15,306 bases of DNA from an uncultured Peptoniphilus sp. (GCA_946999425.1 CAMQDG010000037.1:1-15306); one strand, 5' to 3'; counted from the first letter of the stretch, positions 4,655 through 12,256 are shown. A program made the numbers and translations. The notes: a model not told the origin generated them from the sequence alone.

Positions 4655-7380
4655 TTTATTCCTCTTTCAAGATAATATTTTTTAGCTCCGGGATGGAGGG
4701 GAACCTTACCTATTCCCCGGAGGGCATTTTTAATTTCCACATTTTTTAAAACTTTATTAGAAGCTTTAAGTTCTTCTAAATTTTCCCAAAAAGCCTTTGT
4801 AATTTTGTAAGCACATTCTTCGCTCATATCTGAACTTGTAAAAATAACCATGGGACTTGCGGAAGTATTTATATCTTTATTGTTATTATACACGGATTTT
4901 TTAATTGTGTAATTTTCATAGCCCTTGTTATTTACATTTAATTTTTCTATGAAATCCGGATTTAGATTTAAAATTTCACAATTGGCAGTTAAAAGTATCT
5001 CCATTACTGAAGCACTGGGAGCTCCTGCCATAATCCAAACGCCAGAAATTTTTTTGCTCTTTAAAAGGGAAGTGGCTTCTGAAGGACTTACTCTTTCAGG
5101 AAAAATATCTTTATTTATATCCATGCCCAGGGCTTCAAAATGAGCTTTTGCTTCAAGTTCTGTTGTTGAACCAGGGTTTCCCACAGAAAAATGACTACCT
5201 TTTAAATCTTTCAAAGATTTTATTTTTAGATCCTTTCTCACAAGGATTTGGTTGGGATTTAAATAAAGACTTGCAATAATTCTAAGATTTTTATTTTCTC
5301 TACCTTTAAAAATTCCCTTGCCCTCATAACTTTGAGAAACAATGGAATTAATAGCCATAGAAAGATTGGCATCCTTATTGTATAAAATGTTTAAATTATC
5401 TATACCTCCACCTGAAGCTTGAAGGTTTGCACGAAAATCCTTATCCCTATTTAAAACATTTGATAGGGATGCTCCAAGAGGGTATAGGGCCCCTGTAGTT
5501 GAAGCGGTAGGTATATTAATTCTATACTTTGGACTTGCACATCCTGTTAAGAAAATCAGTAAAATAAAAAATATGGGAAATTTATTCTTAAATTTAAAAT
5601 TAACTTCTAACAAAAATAAAAAAATCAGACCTATAAAAGAAAAAATGGAAGTGTATTTTTCCGGATACATTATAAGAAGTCCTAAAATTACAAATAAAAA
5701 TCTTTTTGTCTTTGAAAGATTTTTTTTGAAAAAGCCTGTAAGCCCTAAAGAAATGGCAAAAACACCAATGGAAGAAAAAATAAGTAAAAATATTATTTCT
5801 AAAAATCCAGGGGTTTCAAGACCTATTAATTTTGGATTTATTAAAAAGAAAAAAGGAAAAATAAATCCGCTAAAAGCAAGTTTTAAAGCTATTAAAGAAG
5901 TCTTTACCATATTTGATTTTGCTATAGAAGAAGCAAGATAACTTGAAACTGCCACAGGGGGAGTGATATTTGAAAGGCAGGCATAAATTAAGCAAAAAAG
6001 GTGGGCACCTATAGGTTGAGCTCCAAGTTTAATTAAAACAGGAACAGCAACGGAAACAACTATTACATAAGCTGCCACTCCTGGCACACCCATACCTAAA
6101 ATTAAACTCATTATTGCAACTAAAAACCAAGCAAAAATCAGAGAATGAGAATTTAAATTTAAAATCATATTTCCGAAATTAAGACCAAGTCCGCTAAGAG
6201 AAACACTCCCTATAATAATTCCTATTAAAACACAAGATATACCAAGGTTAATTGAATTTACAGCTCCATCAACAAGAGCATCTAAAATATTTTTAAAAGA
6301 CATTCTCGTAGATTTTTTAAAAGCACAGACCAAAACAAGGAAAAAAATGGAAATAATTACACAAAATTCCAGAGGGAAATAAAAAAGACCGGCAATTAAA
6401 ATAAAAATTGGGATTAACAAATGACCCCTTTCTTTTAACAAATCAAAAAAATTATAAGAAAGAGCCGAACTTTTTAAATTTAATTTTTTTGCTTCATAGT
6501 GGACTGAAGTAAAAATTCCTAAATAATATAAAAAGGCGGGGATAATAGCAGCCTTAACAACGCTTAAATAAGATATATTTAAAAATTCTGCCATTACAAA
6601 GGCAACAGCTCCCATAACAGGAGGAGCAAACTGACCACCAGTTGAAGAAGCCGCTTCAACAGCAGCTGCATATTCAGAGGAATATTTTTGTTTTTTCATA
6701 AGAGGTATAGTTATACTTCCTGTAGTAGCAACATTAGCAAGAGCACTTCCATTAACCATACCCATAAGAGCTGAGGCAATAAGGCTTACCTTTGCATAAG
6801 ACCCATAACTTTTTCCCACAAGGCTAAGAGAAAGATCGCTTATAAAATCTACAAAGCCGGAAAACTTTAGAAAACTTCCAAAAATCATAAAAAGAAAAAT
6901 ATAACTTGAGCTTACTCCTGCACCCAGTCCGAAAATTCCTTCAGTTCCCCAAACAAAATGAGAAAGAACCCTTCTTAAAGAAAATCCGTTGTGGGCAAGG
7001 GGACCAGAAATAAATCTGCCCCAAAAAAGATAAGACAAAAAAATAAAACTTAAAAGAGTAAAAGTTTTATTAATTTTAAAAGCAACTATGAGGACAAGAA
7101 AAATTGCCAAAAAGGCAAAAATATAGTCAATTTTATAGAGATATCCACCTCTTAAGGCGATTTTGTTATAACTTAAAAAAATATAAGAAAAGGCAAAAAT
7201 TGCTGTGGGAAGGATAAAAAACTTTAATTTTTTAAAGTAAAGGCCTCCGAAAAAAATTAAAAACATAACATGAAGGCTACGGACAAAAATTGCCTGAAAG
7301 GTAAAAATATTTAAAATAATTTGAACAAAAGCCCAAAAAAGTAAAAGAAAATATGTATTTTTATTTGCCTTAATATCCAT
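4651..7380 (-). CDS. TRAP transporter: fused permease plus C-terminal TAXI-type solute-binding domain
   Basis: This 909-aa protein fuses two normally separate TRAP parts. Residues 1 to about 595 are a polytopic permease of the 4TM/12TM fused type with some 16-18 hydrophobic segments. Motifs include NGSALANVATTGSITIPLM (210-228), STGGQFAPPVMGAVAF (246-261), LGMGVPGVAAYV (428-439) and LSNITPPVA (469-477). Residues 597-614 look like a lipoprotein signal (KFKNK, hydrophobic stretch, LTGC with C614). Residues 620-909 are a TAXI receptor: ASTTGALYPLGASLSN (626-641), QASGGGIDNL (654-663) and GNPGSTTELEA (734-744). TAXI receptors characterised elsewhere bind glutamate or 2-oxoglutarate, and TRAP transport is driven by ion gradients. 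Substrate here is unknown. No in-frame ATG lies near the junction (nearest is M571). AAAGGGTG precedes the start. It heads a four-gene operon. Confidence 0.9.
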   Translation of the reverse strand: MDIKANKNTYFLLLFWAFVQIILNIFTFQAIFVRSLHVMFLIFFGGLYFKKLKFFILPTAIFAFSYIFLSYNKIALRGGYLYKIDYIFAFLAIFLVLIVAFKINKTFTLLSFIFLSYLFWGRFISGPLAHNGFSLRRVLSHFVWGTEGIFGLGAGVSSSYIFLFMIFGSFLKFSGFVDFISDLSLSLVGKSYGSYAKVSLIASALMGMVNGSALANVATTGSITIPLMKKQKYSSEYAAAVEAASSTGGQFAPPVMGAVAFVMAEFLNISYLSVVKAAIIPAFLYYLGIFTSVHYEAKKLNLKSSALSYNFFDLLKERGHLLIPIFILIAGLFYFPLEFCVIISIFFLVLVCAFKKSTRMSFKNILDALVDGAVNSINLGISCVLIGIIIGSVSLSGLGLNFGNMILNLNSHSLIFAWFLVAIMSLILGMGVPGVAAYVIVVSVAVPVLIKLGAQPIGAHLFCLIYACLSNITPPVAVSSYLASSIAKSNMVKTSLIALKLAFSGFIFPFFFLINPKLIGLETPGFLEIIFLLIFSSIGVFAISLGLTGFFKKNLSKTKRFLFVILGLLIMYPEKYTSIFSFIGLIFLFLLEVNFKFKNKFPIFFILLIFLTGCASPKYRINIPTASTTGALYPLGASLSNVLNRDKDFRANLQASGGGIDNLNILYNKDANLSMAINSIVSQSYEGKGIFKGRENKNLRIIASLYLNPNQILVRKDLKIKSLKDLKGSHFSVGNPGSTTELEAKAHFEALGMDINKDIFPERVSPSEATSLLKSKKISGVWIMAGAPSASVMEILLTANCEILNLNPDFIEKLNVNNKGYENYTIKKSVYNNNKDINTSASPMVIFTSSDMSEECAYKITKAFWENLEELKASNKVLKNVEIKNALRGIGKVPLHPGAKKYYLERGIK

Positions 7381-7410
7381 AATTCACCCTTTAATAAATA
7401 CTTCCAATCT

Positions 7411-7416
7411 ATTATA
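7411..7416 (-). promoter_or_regulatory. Likely -10 element of the TRAP operon
   Basis: Read on the minus strand this is a perfect TATAAT, about 30 bp before the TRAP start codon. No good -35 is present 16-18 bp upstream, and one arm of the dyad at 7432-7463 occupies that place, so an activator site is possible. Confidence 0.45.
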
Positions 7417-7431
7417 TCAAAAAATATAAAA

Positions 7432-7463
7432 TACCCTATGAGTTAAAAATAATATTTAGGGTA
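7432..7463. promoter_or_regulatory. Inverted repeat in the divergent hpf/TRAP promoter region
   Basis: TACCCTA (7432-7438) and TAGGGTA (7457-7463) are perfect 7-bp inverted arms with 18 bp between them, centred between two divergent genes. The spacing and position suit an operator for a dimeric regulator, but no regulator gene is visible nearby. Confidence 0.4.
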
Positions 7464-7493
7464 AATATATAACAAAGAATAAGGAGGCACGTT

Positions 7494-8021
7494 ATGAAAC
7501 TTGAATTAATAGGCAAAAATTTAACTGTAACAGATGCTCTAAGAAATCAAGCAGAAAAAAAATTTTCAAAACTTGAGAAATATTTTTCAGATGATGTAAA
7601 TGTAAGAGCGGTTTTCTCTCATATTAAAACAAATCAAAAAGTTGAAGCAACAGTATTTTTAAAGGGATCAACCTTAAGAGCTGAAGAAGCAACAGATGAT
7701 ATGTATGCATCAATAGATAAGGTAATTGATGTCCTTGAAAGGCAAATAAGAAAATACAAAACTAAAATAAAAAAGAGAAATCAAGACAACAAAACTATAA
7801 GATTTGAAAATTTTGAAGAGCCTAAAGAAGAACCCAAGGAAAAAATTGTGCGTAGAAAATCCTTTGATTTAAGACCTATGCACGAAGAAGAAGCAATTCT
7901 TCAAATGGAACTTTTAAACCATAATTTCTTTGTATTTTTAAACGAAAAAACATCAAATATAGAAGTTTTATATAAGAGAAAAGACGGAGATTATGGTCTT
8001 ATAGAAACAAACTTGGCATAA
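7494..8021 (+). CDS. hpf: Long-form ribosome hibernation promoting factor HPF
   Basis: This 175-aa protein has the two-domain long HPF architecture. The S30AE/RaiA N-terminal domain is about 1-95 and ends in the basic helix DMYASIDKVIDVLERQIRKYKTK. A charged linker follows (about 96-116), then a C-terminal dimerisation domain (about 117-172) starting IVRRKSFDLRPMHEEEAI and containing HNFFVFLNEKT. In Bacillota this protein binds the 30S decoding region and pairs two 70S ribosomes into inactive 100S dimers in stationary phase or starvation. Length is usual (about 180 aa). AAGGAGG at 7481-7487 supports the ATG. The gene is monocistronic, with a terminator at 8061-8095. An inverted repeat at 7432-7463 in its upstream region may regulate it. 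Confidence 0.95.
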   Translation: MKLELIGKNLTVTDALRNQAEKKFSKLEKYFSDDVNVRAVFSHIKTNQKVEATVFLKGSTLRAEEATDDMYASIDKVIDVLERQIRKYKTKIKKRNQDNKTIRFENFEEPKEEPKEKIVRRKSFDLRPMHEEEAILQMELLNHNFFVFLNEKTSNIEVLYKRKDGDYGLIETNLA

Positions 8022-8060
8022 GGCAAATAAAATTTATAAAAAATAAATAAGTATAAATTT

Positions 8061-8098
8061 AAAACATACAAGATTTTTAAAATTTTGTATGTTTTTTA
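8061..8098 (+). terminator. Intrinsic terminator after hpf
   Basis: AAAACATACAA (8061-8071) and TTGTATGTTTT (8085-8095) form a perfect 11-bp stem whose 3' side runs into a T tract ending at 8097. Confidence 0.8.
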
Positions 8099-8116
8099 TT
8101 TGATAAAAAAGTCCAA

Positions 8117-8160
8117 TGTTAATAATAAGCTGTGGATAATGTTGATAAGTCTGTGGAAAA
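8117..8160 (-). other. Cluster of DnaA-box-like 9-mers
   Basis: The plus strand shows TGTTAATAA (8117), TGTGGATAA (8131), TGTTGATAA (8140) and TGTGGAAAA (8152), all in the same orientation. Their complements are TTATTAACA, TTATCCACA (perfect DnaA box), TTATCAACA and TTTTCCACA (one mismatch each for the last two, two for the first). An extremely AT-rich stretch follows (about 8166-8290). This resembles a replication-origin module or a DnaA-controlled site. The rest of the 290-bp gap holds only the hpf terminator and the promoter of the next gene. Confidence 0.5.
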
Positions 8161-8255
8161 CTGTTTTTCCCTAAAAAATTTATGTTGAAATCTTAATTAA
8201 AATTTATAAATTTTTTACTTTTTCTAAACATGAATTAATAATTTTTACTTTTTGA

Positions 8256-8261
8256 TATAAT
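8256..8261 (+). promoter_or_regulatory. Possible -10 element for the gene at 8312
   Basis: TATAAT lies about 50 bp before the TTG start, within an AT-rich run. No convincing -35 is visible. Confidence 0.35.
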
Positions 8262-8311
8262 ATATTTATTGAAGACGTAAATTTATTTAATAGAGGAGCT
8301 TTAAAGTTTAA

Positions 8312-8815
8312 TTGGAAAACAAAAAGACTATTTTAGATGAATTAAAAAACCAAAAACTTAATATAGAAAAAATAATAGAAAAAAATGGGAATCTATGTGA
8401 GGACATAGAGGAAAAGAAAAATTTCTTTTTTGAATTTTATTCCCACATTTTTGATGGAAAAGATTCTAAAAAACTTTTAGAATATCAGGGTCAAAGGTTT
8501 GAAAAATTCATATTAAAAGCCCTTATAGACATGAGTTACACCTCTCTTTTTTTCGTAAATTATGTGAGAAAAGAAAATGATTATTTTTTAATAAATGGCA
8601 TAGACTTTTTTACTTTGGAAAAATTTAATCTTTACACAGATTATATTGACCCTAAATATTTTGAAAAGAAGGACTTTGGGATTCTTGGCCGTTTTGTAAA
8701 AATTTACGATTCCTACTATCTTTTTGATTTAGGAAAGATTTTACCCTATGTGGACATTGAAAATTTTTACAATGTTTTTAACTTTACCATTGGAGAAATG
8801 GTAGGTCTTTCTTAA
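8312..8815 (+). CDS. Unrecognised 167-aa protein (TTG start)
   Basis: This predicted cytoplasmic protein is rich in Lys, Phe, Glu and Tyr, with no signal peptide or membrane segment. The first 35 residues are charged and probably helical or coiled coil, and the remainder mixes helices and aromatic-rich strands (YFLINGIDFFTL, ILGRFVKIYDSYYLFDLG). I recognise no family. An in-frame TAA at 8309-8311 directly precedes the TTG, so no longer start exists. The nearest SD (GAGGAG, 8293-8298) is 13 nt away, which is long, so translation may be weak or start at a non-standard codon further in. It sits downstream of the DnaA-box cluster and 33 bp before the next gene, probably in one operon. Confidence 0.65.
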   Translation: MENKKTILDELKNQKLNIEKIIEKNGNLCEDIEEKKNFFFEFYSHIFDGKDSKKLLEYQGQRFEKFILKALIDMSYTSLFFVNYVRKENDYFLINGIDFFTLEKFNLYTDYIDPKYFEKKDFGILGRFVKIYDSYYLFDLGKILPYVDIENFYNVFNFTIGEMVGLS

Positions 8816-8848
8816 AATGAAAGGATAAAATATTTAAAGGAAAAATTT

Positions 8849-9844
8849 TTGTATATTTATGAAAGTATAGATAGGATTTTAAGTTTAGACAAAAAATTTC
8901 TTATGAATTTTTACAGAAATATTGATGAGGATGAAAAGGAAAAATATGATTTTGCCTTTGAAGAAGCTAATACATGGAAATTTTTGCGACCGATTTTTGC
9001 AAATATTTTAAAAACTTTTTTGGATAAAAATAAAAACTTTAAAAATTTTGTAGCTTATATAGAAGAATTAATTACTTTGGGAGTTTTTTATTCTGAAAGG
9101 GAACTAATTTTATTTTTAAAATTTTTTAATGAATTTATAAGGCTTTCAGATTTTGACAATGAAATTTTAAAAGATATTGAAAAAAATATTTTTCTTTTAA
9201 AAAACAAATGCAATTCTTCAAAGGTGGGACTTTATTTAGACCAGGAAATTTTAGAGACTATAAGAAGTTCCTATATTTTTCTTAAAATGTCTGAAAATAT
9301 TTTTATTAAGGACATTTTAGACAGGATGAATTGGGGCTTTAGTGAAGAAACTTTTTATTTTTCAAAAAATAAGAATAGCCTTCTGCCCTCCAATAAAAAA
9401 TATTTAATAGAAGATATAGGGGAAGATGTTTTTGAAAATGAAGAAAATATTTGTGAAGATTTAAATTTAACCTTTGATTTTATTTTTTATACCTTATTTT
9501 TTAGGGGTATCTACAAAAAATCTAAGGATGATCAGCTTATTTTTACAAATCTTATAGATTATTTAGATTCCTTAGGAGATGAGCATATTTTAAGTATTTT
9601 TTTGACCTCTCTTTTTGAAAATGAATTTTTATGCGAGTTTATAGGTAAAAGAAAATTTAATAAATTGAATAAATATATCTTAGATTTAAAAAAATTTAAA
9701 ATCTTTAAAGGGGAAAGGGATTTTGAAATTTTATTTGAAAATTTATTTTTAATAGAGGATAAAAAAATTACTCCCTTTGGTGAGAAAATTTTAAATTATA
9801 AATTTAATAAGCATGAAAATATTATTAAGCTTTTAGATTTTTAA
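8849..9844 (+). CDS. Unrecognised 331-aa protein (TTG start)
   Basis: This is a mostly helical, Lys/Phe/Leu/Ile-rich soluble protein without a signal peptide or obvious membrane segments. The N-terminal 150 residues read as repeated amphipathic helices of HEAT/TPR-like character. An acidic patch lies near 186-203 (EDIGEDVFENEENICEDL). The last 60 residues (FKGERDFEILFENLFLIEDKKITPFGEKIL) resemble a winged-helix ending, where 'ITPFGEKIL' is a pattern seen in transcription-factor-like wHTH domains. This is pattern only. TTG at 8849 has AAAGGA 7 nt upstream, and no better in-frame start follows the stop at 8813-8815. It is the second gene of a two-gene unit ended by the terminator at 9849-9877. 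Confidence 0.7.
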   Translation: MYIYESIDRILSLDKKFLMNFYRNIDEDEKEKYDFAFEEANTWKFLRPIFANILKTFLDKNKNFKNFVAYIEELITLGVFYSERELILFLKFFNEFIRLSDFDNEILKDIEKNIFLLKNKCNSSKVGLYLDQEILETIRSSYIFLKMSENIFIKDILDRMNWGFSEETFYFSKNKNSLLPSNKKYLIEDIGEDVFENEENICEDLNLTFDFIFYTLFFRGIYKKSKDDQLIFTNLIDYLDSLGDEHILSIFLTSLFENEFLCEFIGKRKFNKLNKYILDLKKFKIFKGERDFEILFENLFLIEDKKITPFGEKILNYKFNKHENIIKLLDF

Positions 9845-9848
9845 AAGT

Positions 9849-9877
9849 AAAAGCACGCAAAAAGTGTGCTTTTTTTA
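9849..9877. terminator. Bidirectional terminator between convergent genes
   Basis: AAAAGCACGC (9849-9858) and GTGTGCTTTT (9864-9873) form a 10-bp stem with one G-U pair and loop AAAAA, followed by a T tract to 9876. T-rich sequence flanks it on the other strand too. The stop codon of the minus-strand gene (9875-9877) is at its edge. Confidence 0.85.
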
Positions 9878-10387
9878 TTTTAAGTAATTTTTTTCGTGGA
9901 AGTAGTCCCCTAAAAAAAGATTAAAGGGGGAGTCGTGTTCTATGTAGAGGATTTTATTTAAATCTCTTTTTACTATGCCTAAAAAAAGGCCGTCATTTTC
10001 ATCGATTTTTATAAGGGTCATATAATTTTCCAAAAGTCCTGAAGGTATTCCTGTTTCCAAATCATTTTCTTCTGTTGCTATTGTTATGGTTTTATTATTT
10101 TTTATAGAATCTATGATTAATTCTTCAAAACTTTTGTAGTAGCTTTTTAAATCGGAATTATATTCATTGAAACTTTCTAATTTAAGATTTTTTTCTTTAA
10201 AAAATTTTATAAGATTTAAATAGGGACTTTCGTCTATTAAAGAATCTATTTGGGAATTTTTTATTAAAAGTTTTCCGGCAAAATTTCCCATTCTTCCATA
10301 GAGCAAATATTCTTTTAAATTTTCTCCTTCAAATAAAAGTTCGCCTATATAAAAATCTTCATCATTTTTTGTATAGAGTTCAAACAA
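9875..10387 (-). CDS. Unrecognised 170-aa acidic protein (TTG start)
   Basis: This soluble protein begins FELYTKNDEDFYIGELLFEGENLKEYLLYGRMGNFAGKL, and mixed beta strands and helices follow. No signal peptide, membrane segment or known motif was found. The open frame extends 17 codons further to a TTG at 10436-10438. The TTG at 10385-10387 is preferred because a strong GGGGGG SD (complement of 10394-10399) lies 6 nt before it, whereas nothing comparable precedes the longer start. A plausible promoter on the minus strand is TTGTCA (10487-10492) with TATAAA (10463-10468) and an 18-bp spacer, giving a leader of about 70 nt. It is a single-gene unit, convergent with the gene at 8849 and divergent from the ECF operon. 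Confidence 0.65.
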   Translation of the reverse strand: MFELYTKNDEDFYIGELLFEGENLKEYLLYGRMGNFAGKLLIKNSQIDSLIDESPYLNLIKFFKEKNLKLESFNEYNSDLKSYYKSFEELIIDSIKNNKTITIATEENDLETGIPSGLLENYMTLIKIDENDGLFLGIVKRDLNKILYIEHDSPFNLFLGDYFHEKNYLK

Positions 10388-10393
10388 AATAAG

Positions 10394-10399
10394 CCCCCC
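10394..10399 (-). promoter_or_regulatory. SD that decides the start of the 9875 gene
   Basis: CCCCCC on the plus strand reads GGGGGG on the minus strand, preceded by AAAA. It sits 6 nt before TTG at 10385-10387 and lies inside the longer open frame, arguing for the shorter start. Confidence 0.5.
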
Positions 10400-10462
10400 T
10401 TTTAAGCTAATGGTACTAAAAAAATTTAAAGCTTTCAAGAAAATAACCTATTTTGTATTTTA

Positions 10463-10525
10463 TTTATAGATTTTTTTAATTTTAATTGACAAAAACCACC
10501 ATAAGTAAAATTTCTTTGATATAAT
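10463..10525. promoter_or_regulatory. Divergent promoter region between the 9875 gene and the ECF operon
   Basis: Minus strand: TTGTCA (10487-10492), 18 bp, TATAAA (10463-10468). Plus strand: TATAAT at 10520-10525 is a good -10, with transcription expected near 10532 and a leader of about 24 nt. The TTGACA at 10486-10491 is 28 bp away and therefore not its -35. The short leader leaves no room for a riboswitch. Confidence 0.5.
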
Positions 10526-10555
10526 TTATATAGAATTATTAAGAGAGGTGCATAG

Positions 10556-12256
10556 ATGACTAAGTCTATTGAAAAGGCTATAAGTGCAAAAAATTTAGCC
10601 TTTAAATATAAGGACAGCGAAAAGTATGCTCTAAAAGATTTTAGCCTTGATGTTAACAAGGGAGAATTTGTTGTAATTATGGGTCCTTCCGGTGCAGGCA
10701 AATCAACTTTTGCCAATTCTTTAAACGGACTTATACCAAGTTTTATTAAAGGAACTTGCAGTGGAGACCTTAGTGTTTTTGACAAAGACCCCAGAAAAGA
10801 ATCAGTATCTACAATGGCAAGAGATGTAGGGCTTGTATTTCAAGATTTTGAATCCCAACTTTTTTGTACTAACACAAGACTTGAAGTAGCTTTTGGACCT
10901 GAAAACTTTCTTGTTCCAAGACAAGATATGGACAGGAGAATTGATAAAGTTTTAGAAGTTGTAGATCTTGTAGGTTTTGACGAAAGACAACCAGCAACCC
11001 TTTCTGGAGGACAAAAGCAAAGACTTGCTATAGGTAGCGTTCTTTCCAGTGAGCCCCAATTAATTTGTATGGATGAGCCTACTACGGATTTGGATCCCTA
11101 TGGTAAAATGGGAATCTTTAACATTGCAAGAGCTCTTCACGAAGAAGGAGAAATGACCTTAGTTGTAATTGAACATGAAACAGAAGAAGCTTTAAGAGCA
11201 GATAGACTCATACTTATGAACGAGGGTAGAGTTGTTAAAGAGGGAAATCCCAGAGAAGTTTTAGCTGATGTTGAAACTATGGACAAACTTGGTCTTCAAT
11301 CTCTCCATGTTCCGAAATTCTTTAAAGAAATGGGAAATGAAACTTTACCCATTACTCCTGAAGAAGGAAAAGAAGAATTTCTTAAAAAATATAAAATTAA
11401 CGAAGAAAAATATCAAAAGCTTTTAGAAAAAGATAAGAAAATAGAAGATTCTTACGGGGAAACCTTAATAGAAGTTAAAGATCTTTCTTTTACTTATCCC
11501 AGTGGAAAAAAAGCTCTTAACAATATTAATTTAGAAGTTAAAAAGGGAGAATTTCTTGCAGTTTTAGGCCACAATGGCTCAGGAAAAACAACCCTTGTAA
11601 AACATTTCAATGGACTTTTATCTCCTACAGAAGGCAGTGTAACTGTAAAGGGAATTGATACAAAAAAATCTTCAATTTTTGAAATTGGAAAAATAGTAGG
11701 TTACACTTTCCAAAATCCAGATCACCAAATCTTTTCAGATACAGTATATGATGAAGTTGCTTTCTCTCCAAAAATAAGGGGACTAAGTGATGAAGAAATA
11801 AAAAAGAGAGTAGAAGAATCTTTAGCAGCAGTAGATATGGCAGGCTATGAAAAAGAAGACCCCTTCACTCTTACAAAAGGTATGCGACAAAGAATAGCCG
11901 TAGCTTCAATATTATCTTCAAGACCCGATGTTTTAATTTTAGACGAGCCTACAACAGGACTTGACTATAAGGGTCAAAAACAAATGATGGAGCTTATAAA
12001 AAAATTAAACGAAGAGGGGCATACAATAATTATGATTACACATACAATGTGGGTAGTTGCAGAATATGCCCACAGAGTTTGCGTAATTGAAAATGGCGAT
12101 GTTGTAATGATGGGTAGAACAAGGGATATTTTTAAGGAAGAAGAAAAACTTGAAAAAGTATACTTAAAAAATCCTCATATAGTTTCCATGTCAAATAAGC
12201 TTGGAAAAACAGTTCTATCAATAGATGAAATGAAAAGTATAACGGAGGCAAAATAA
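10556..12256 (+). CDS. ECF transporter ATPase with two fused ABC domains
   Basis: This 566-aa protein joins two ABC ATPases in one chain, doing the work of EcfA1 and EcfA2. Domain 1 (about 9-250): Walker A GPSGAGKS 43-50, Q96, signature LSGGQ 149-153, Walker B with D173/E174, H207. Domain 2 (about 303-540): Walker A GHNGSGKT 338-345, Q386, signature replaced by LTKGM 439-443, Walker B with D463/E464, H496. A charged linker of about 50 residues connects them. The pair powers import through the T component encoded directly after it (stop and ATG abut) and the S component. Duplicated ATPases of this kind occur in dedicated ECF systems such as YkoEDC. SD GAGGTG is at 10545-10550, 5 nt before ATG. 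Domain 2's signature is non-canonical, so one of the two ATP sites is probably asymmetric. Confidence 0.92.
   Translation: MTKSIEKAISAKNLAFKYKDSEKYALKDFSLDVNKGEFVVIMGPSGAGKSTFANSLNGLIPSFIKGTCSGDLSVFDKDPRKESVSTMARDVGLVFQDFESQLFCTNTRLEVAFGPENFLVPRQDMDRRIDKVLEVVDLVGFDERQPATLSGGQKQRLAIGSVLSSEPQLICMDEPTTDLDPYGKMGIFNIARALHEEGEMTLVVIEHETEEALRADRLILMNEGRVVKEGNPREVLADVETMDKLGLQSLHVPKFFKEMGNETLPITPEEGKEEFLKKYKINEEKYQKLLEKDKKIEDSYGETLIEVKDLSFTYPSGKKALNNINLEVKKGEFLAVLGHNGSGKTTLVKHFNGLLSPTEGSVTVKGIDTKKSSIFEIGKIVGYTFQNPDHQIFSDTVYDEVAFSPKIRGLSDEEIKKRVEESLAAVDMAGYEKEDPFTLTKGMRQRIAVASILSSRPDVLILDEPTTGLDYKGQKQMMELIKKLNEEGHTIIMITHTMWVVAEYAHRVCVIENGDVVMMGRTRDIFKEEEKLEKVYLKNPHIVSMSNKLGKTVLSIDEMKSITEAK

Noticed and set aside
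4925..5143. 72-codon open frame on the plus strand
   Set aside because: It is antisense to the receptor domain of the TRAP fusion, with no initiation signal.
5573..5941. 122-codon open frame on the plus strand
   Set aside because: It is antisense to the permease part of the TRAP fusion, lacks a ribosome site and has the lysine-rich composition expected from a complement frame.
10486..10525. TTGACA (10486) paired with TATAAT (10520) as one plus-strand promoter
   Set aside because: The spacer is 28 bp, far from the 16-18 bp needed.
10526..10555. Riboswitch controlling the ECF operon
   Set aside because: The leader between the predicted transcription start and the ATG is only about 24 nt.
10435..10785. 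116-codon open frame on the minus strand
   Set aside because: It overlaps the ECF ATPase start and the divergent promoter region, and its product resembles only the complement of ABC motifs.
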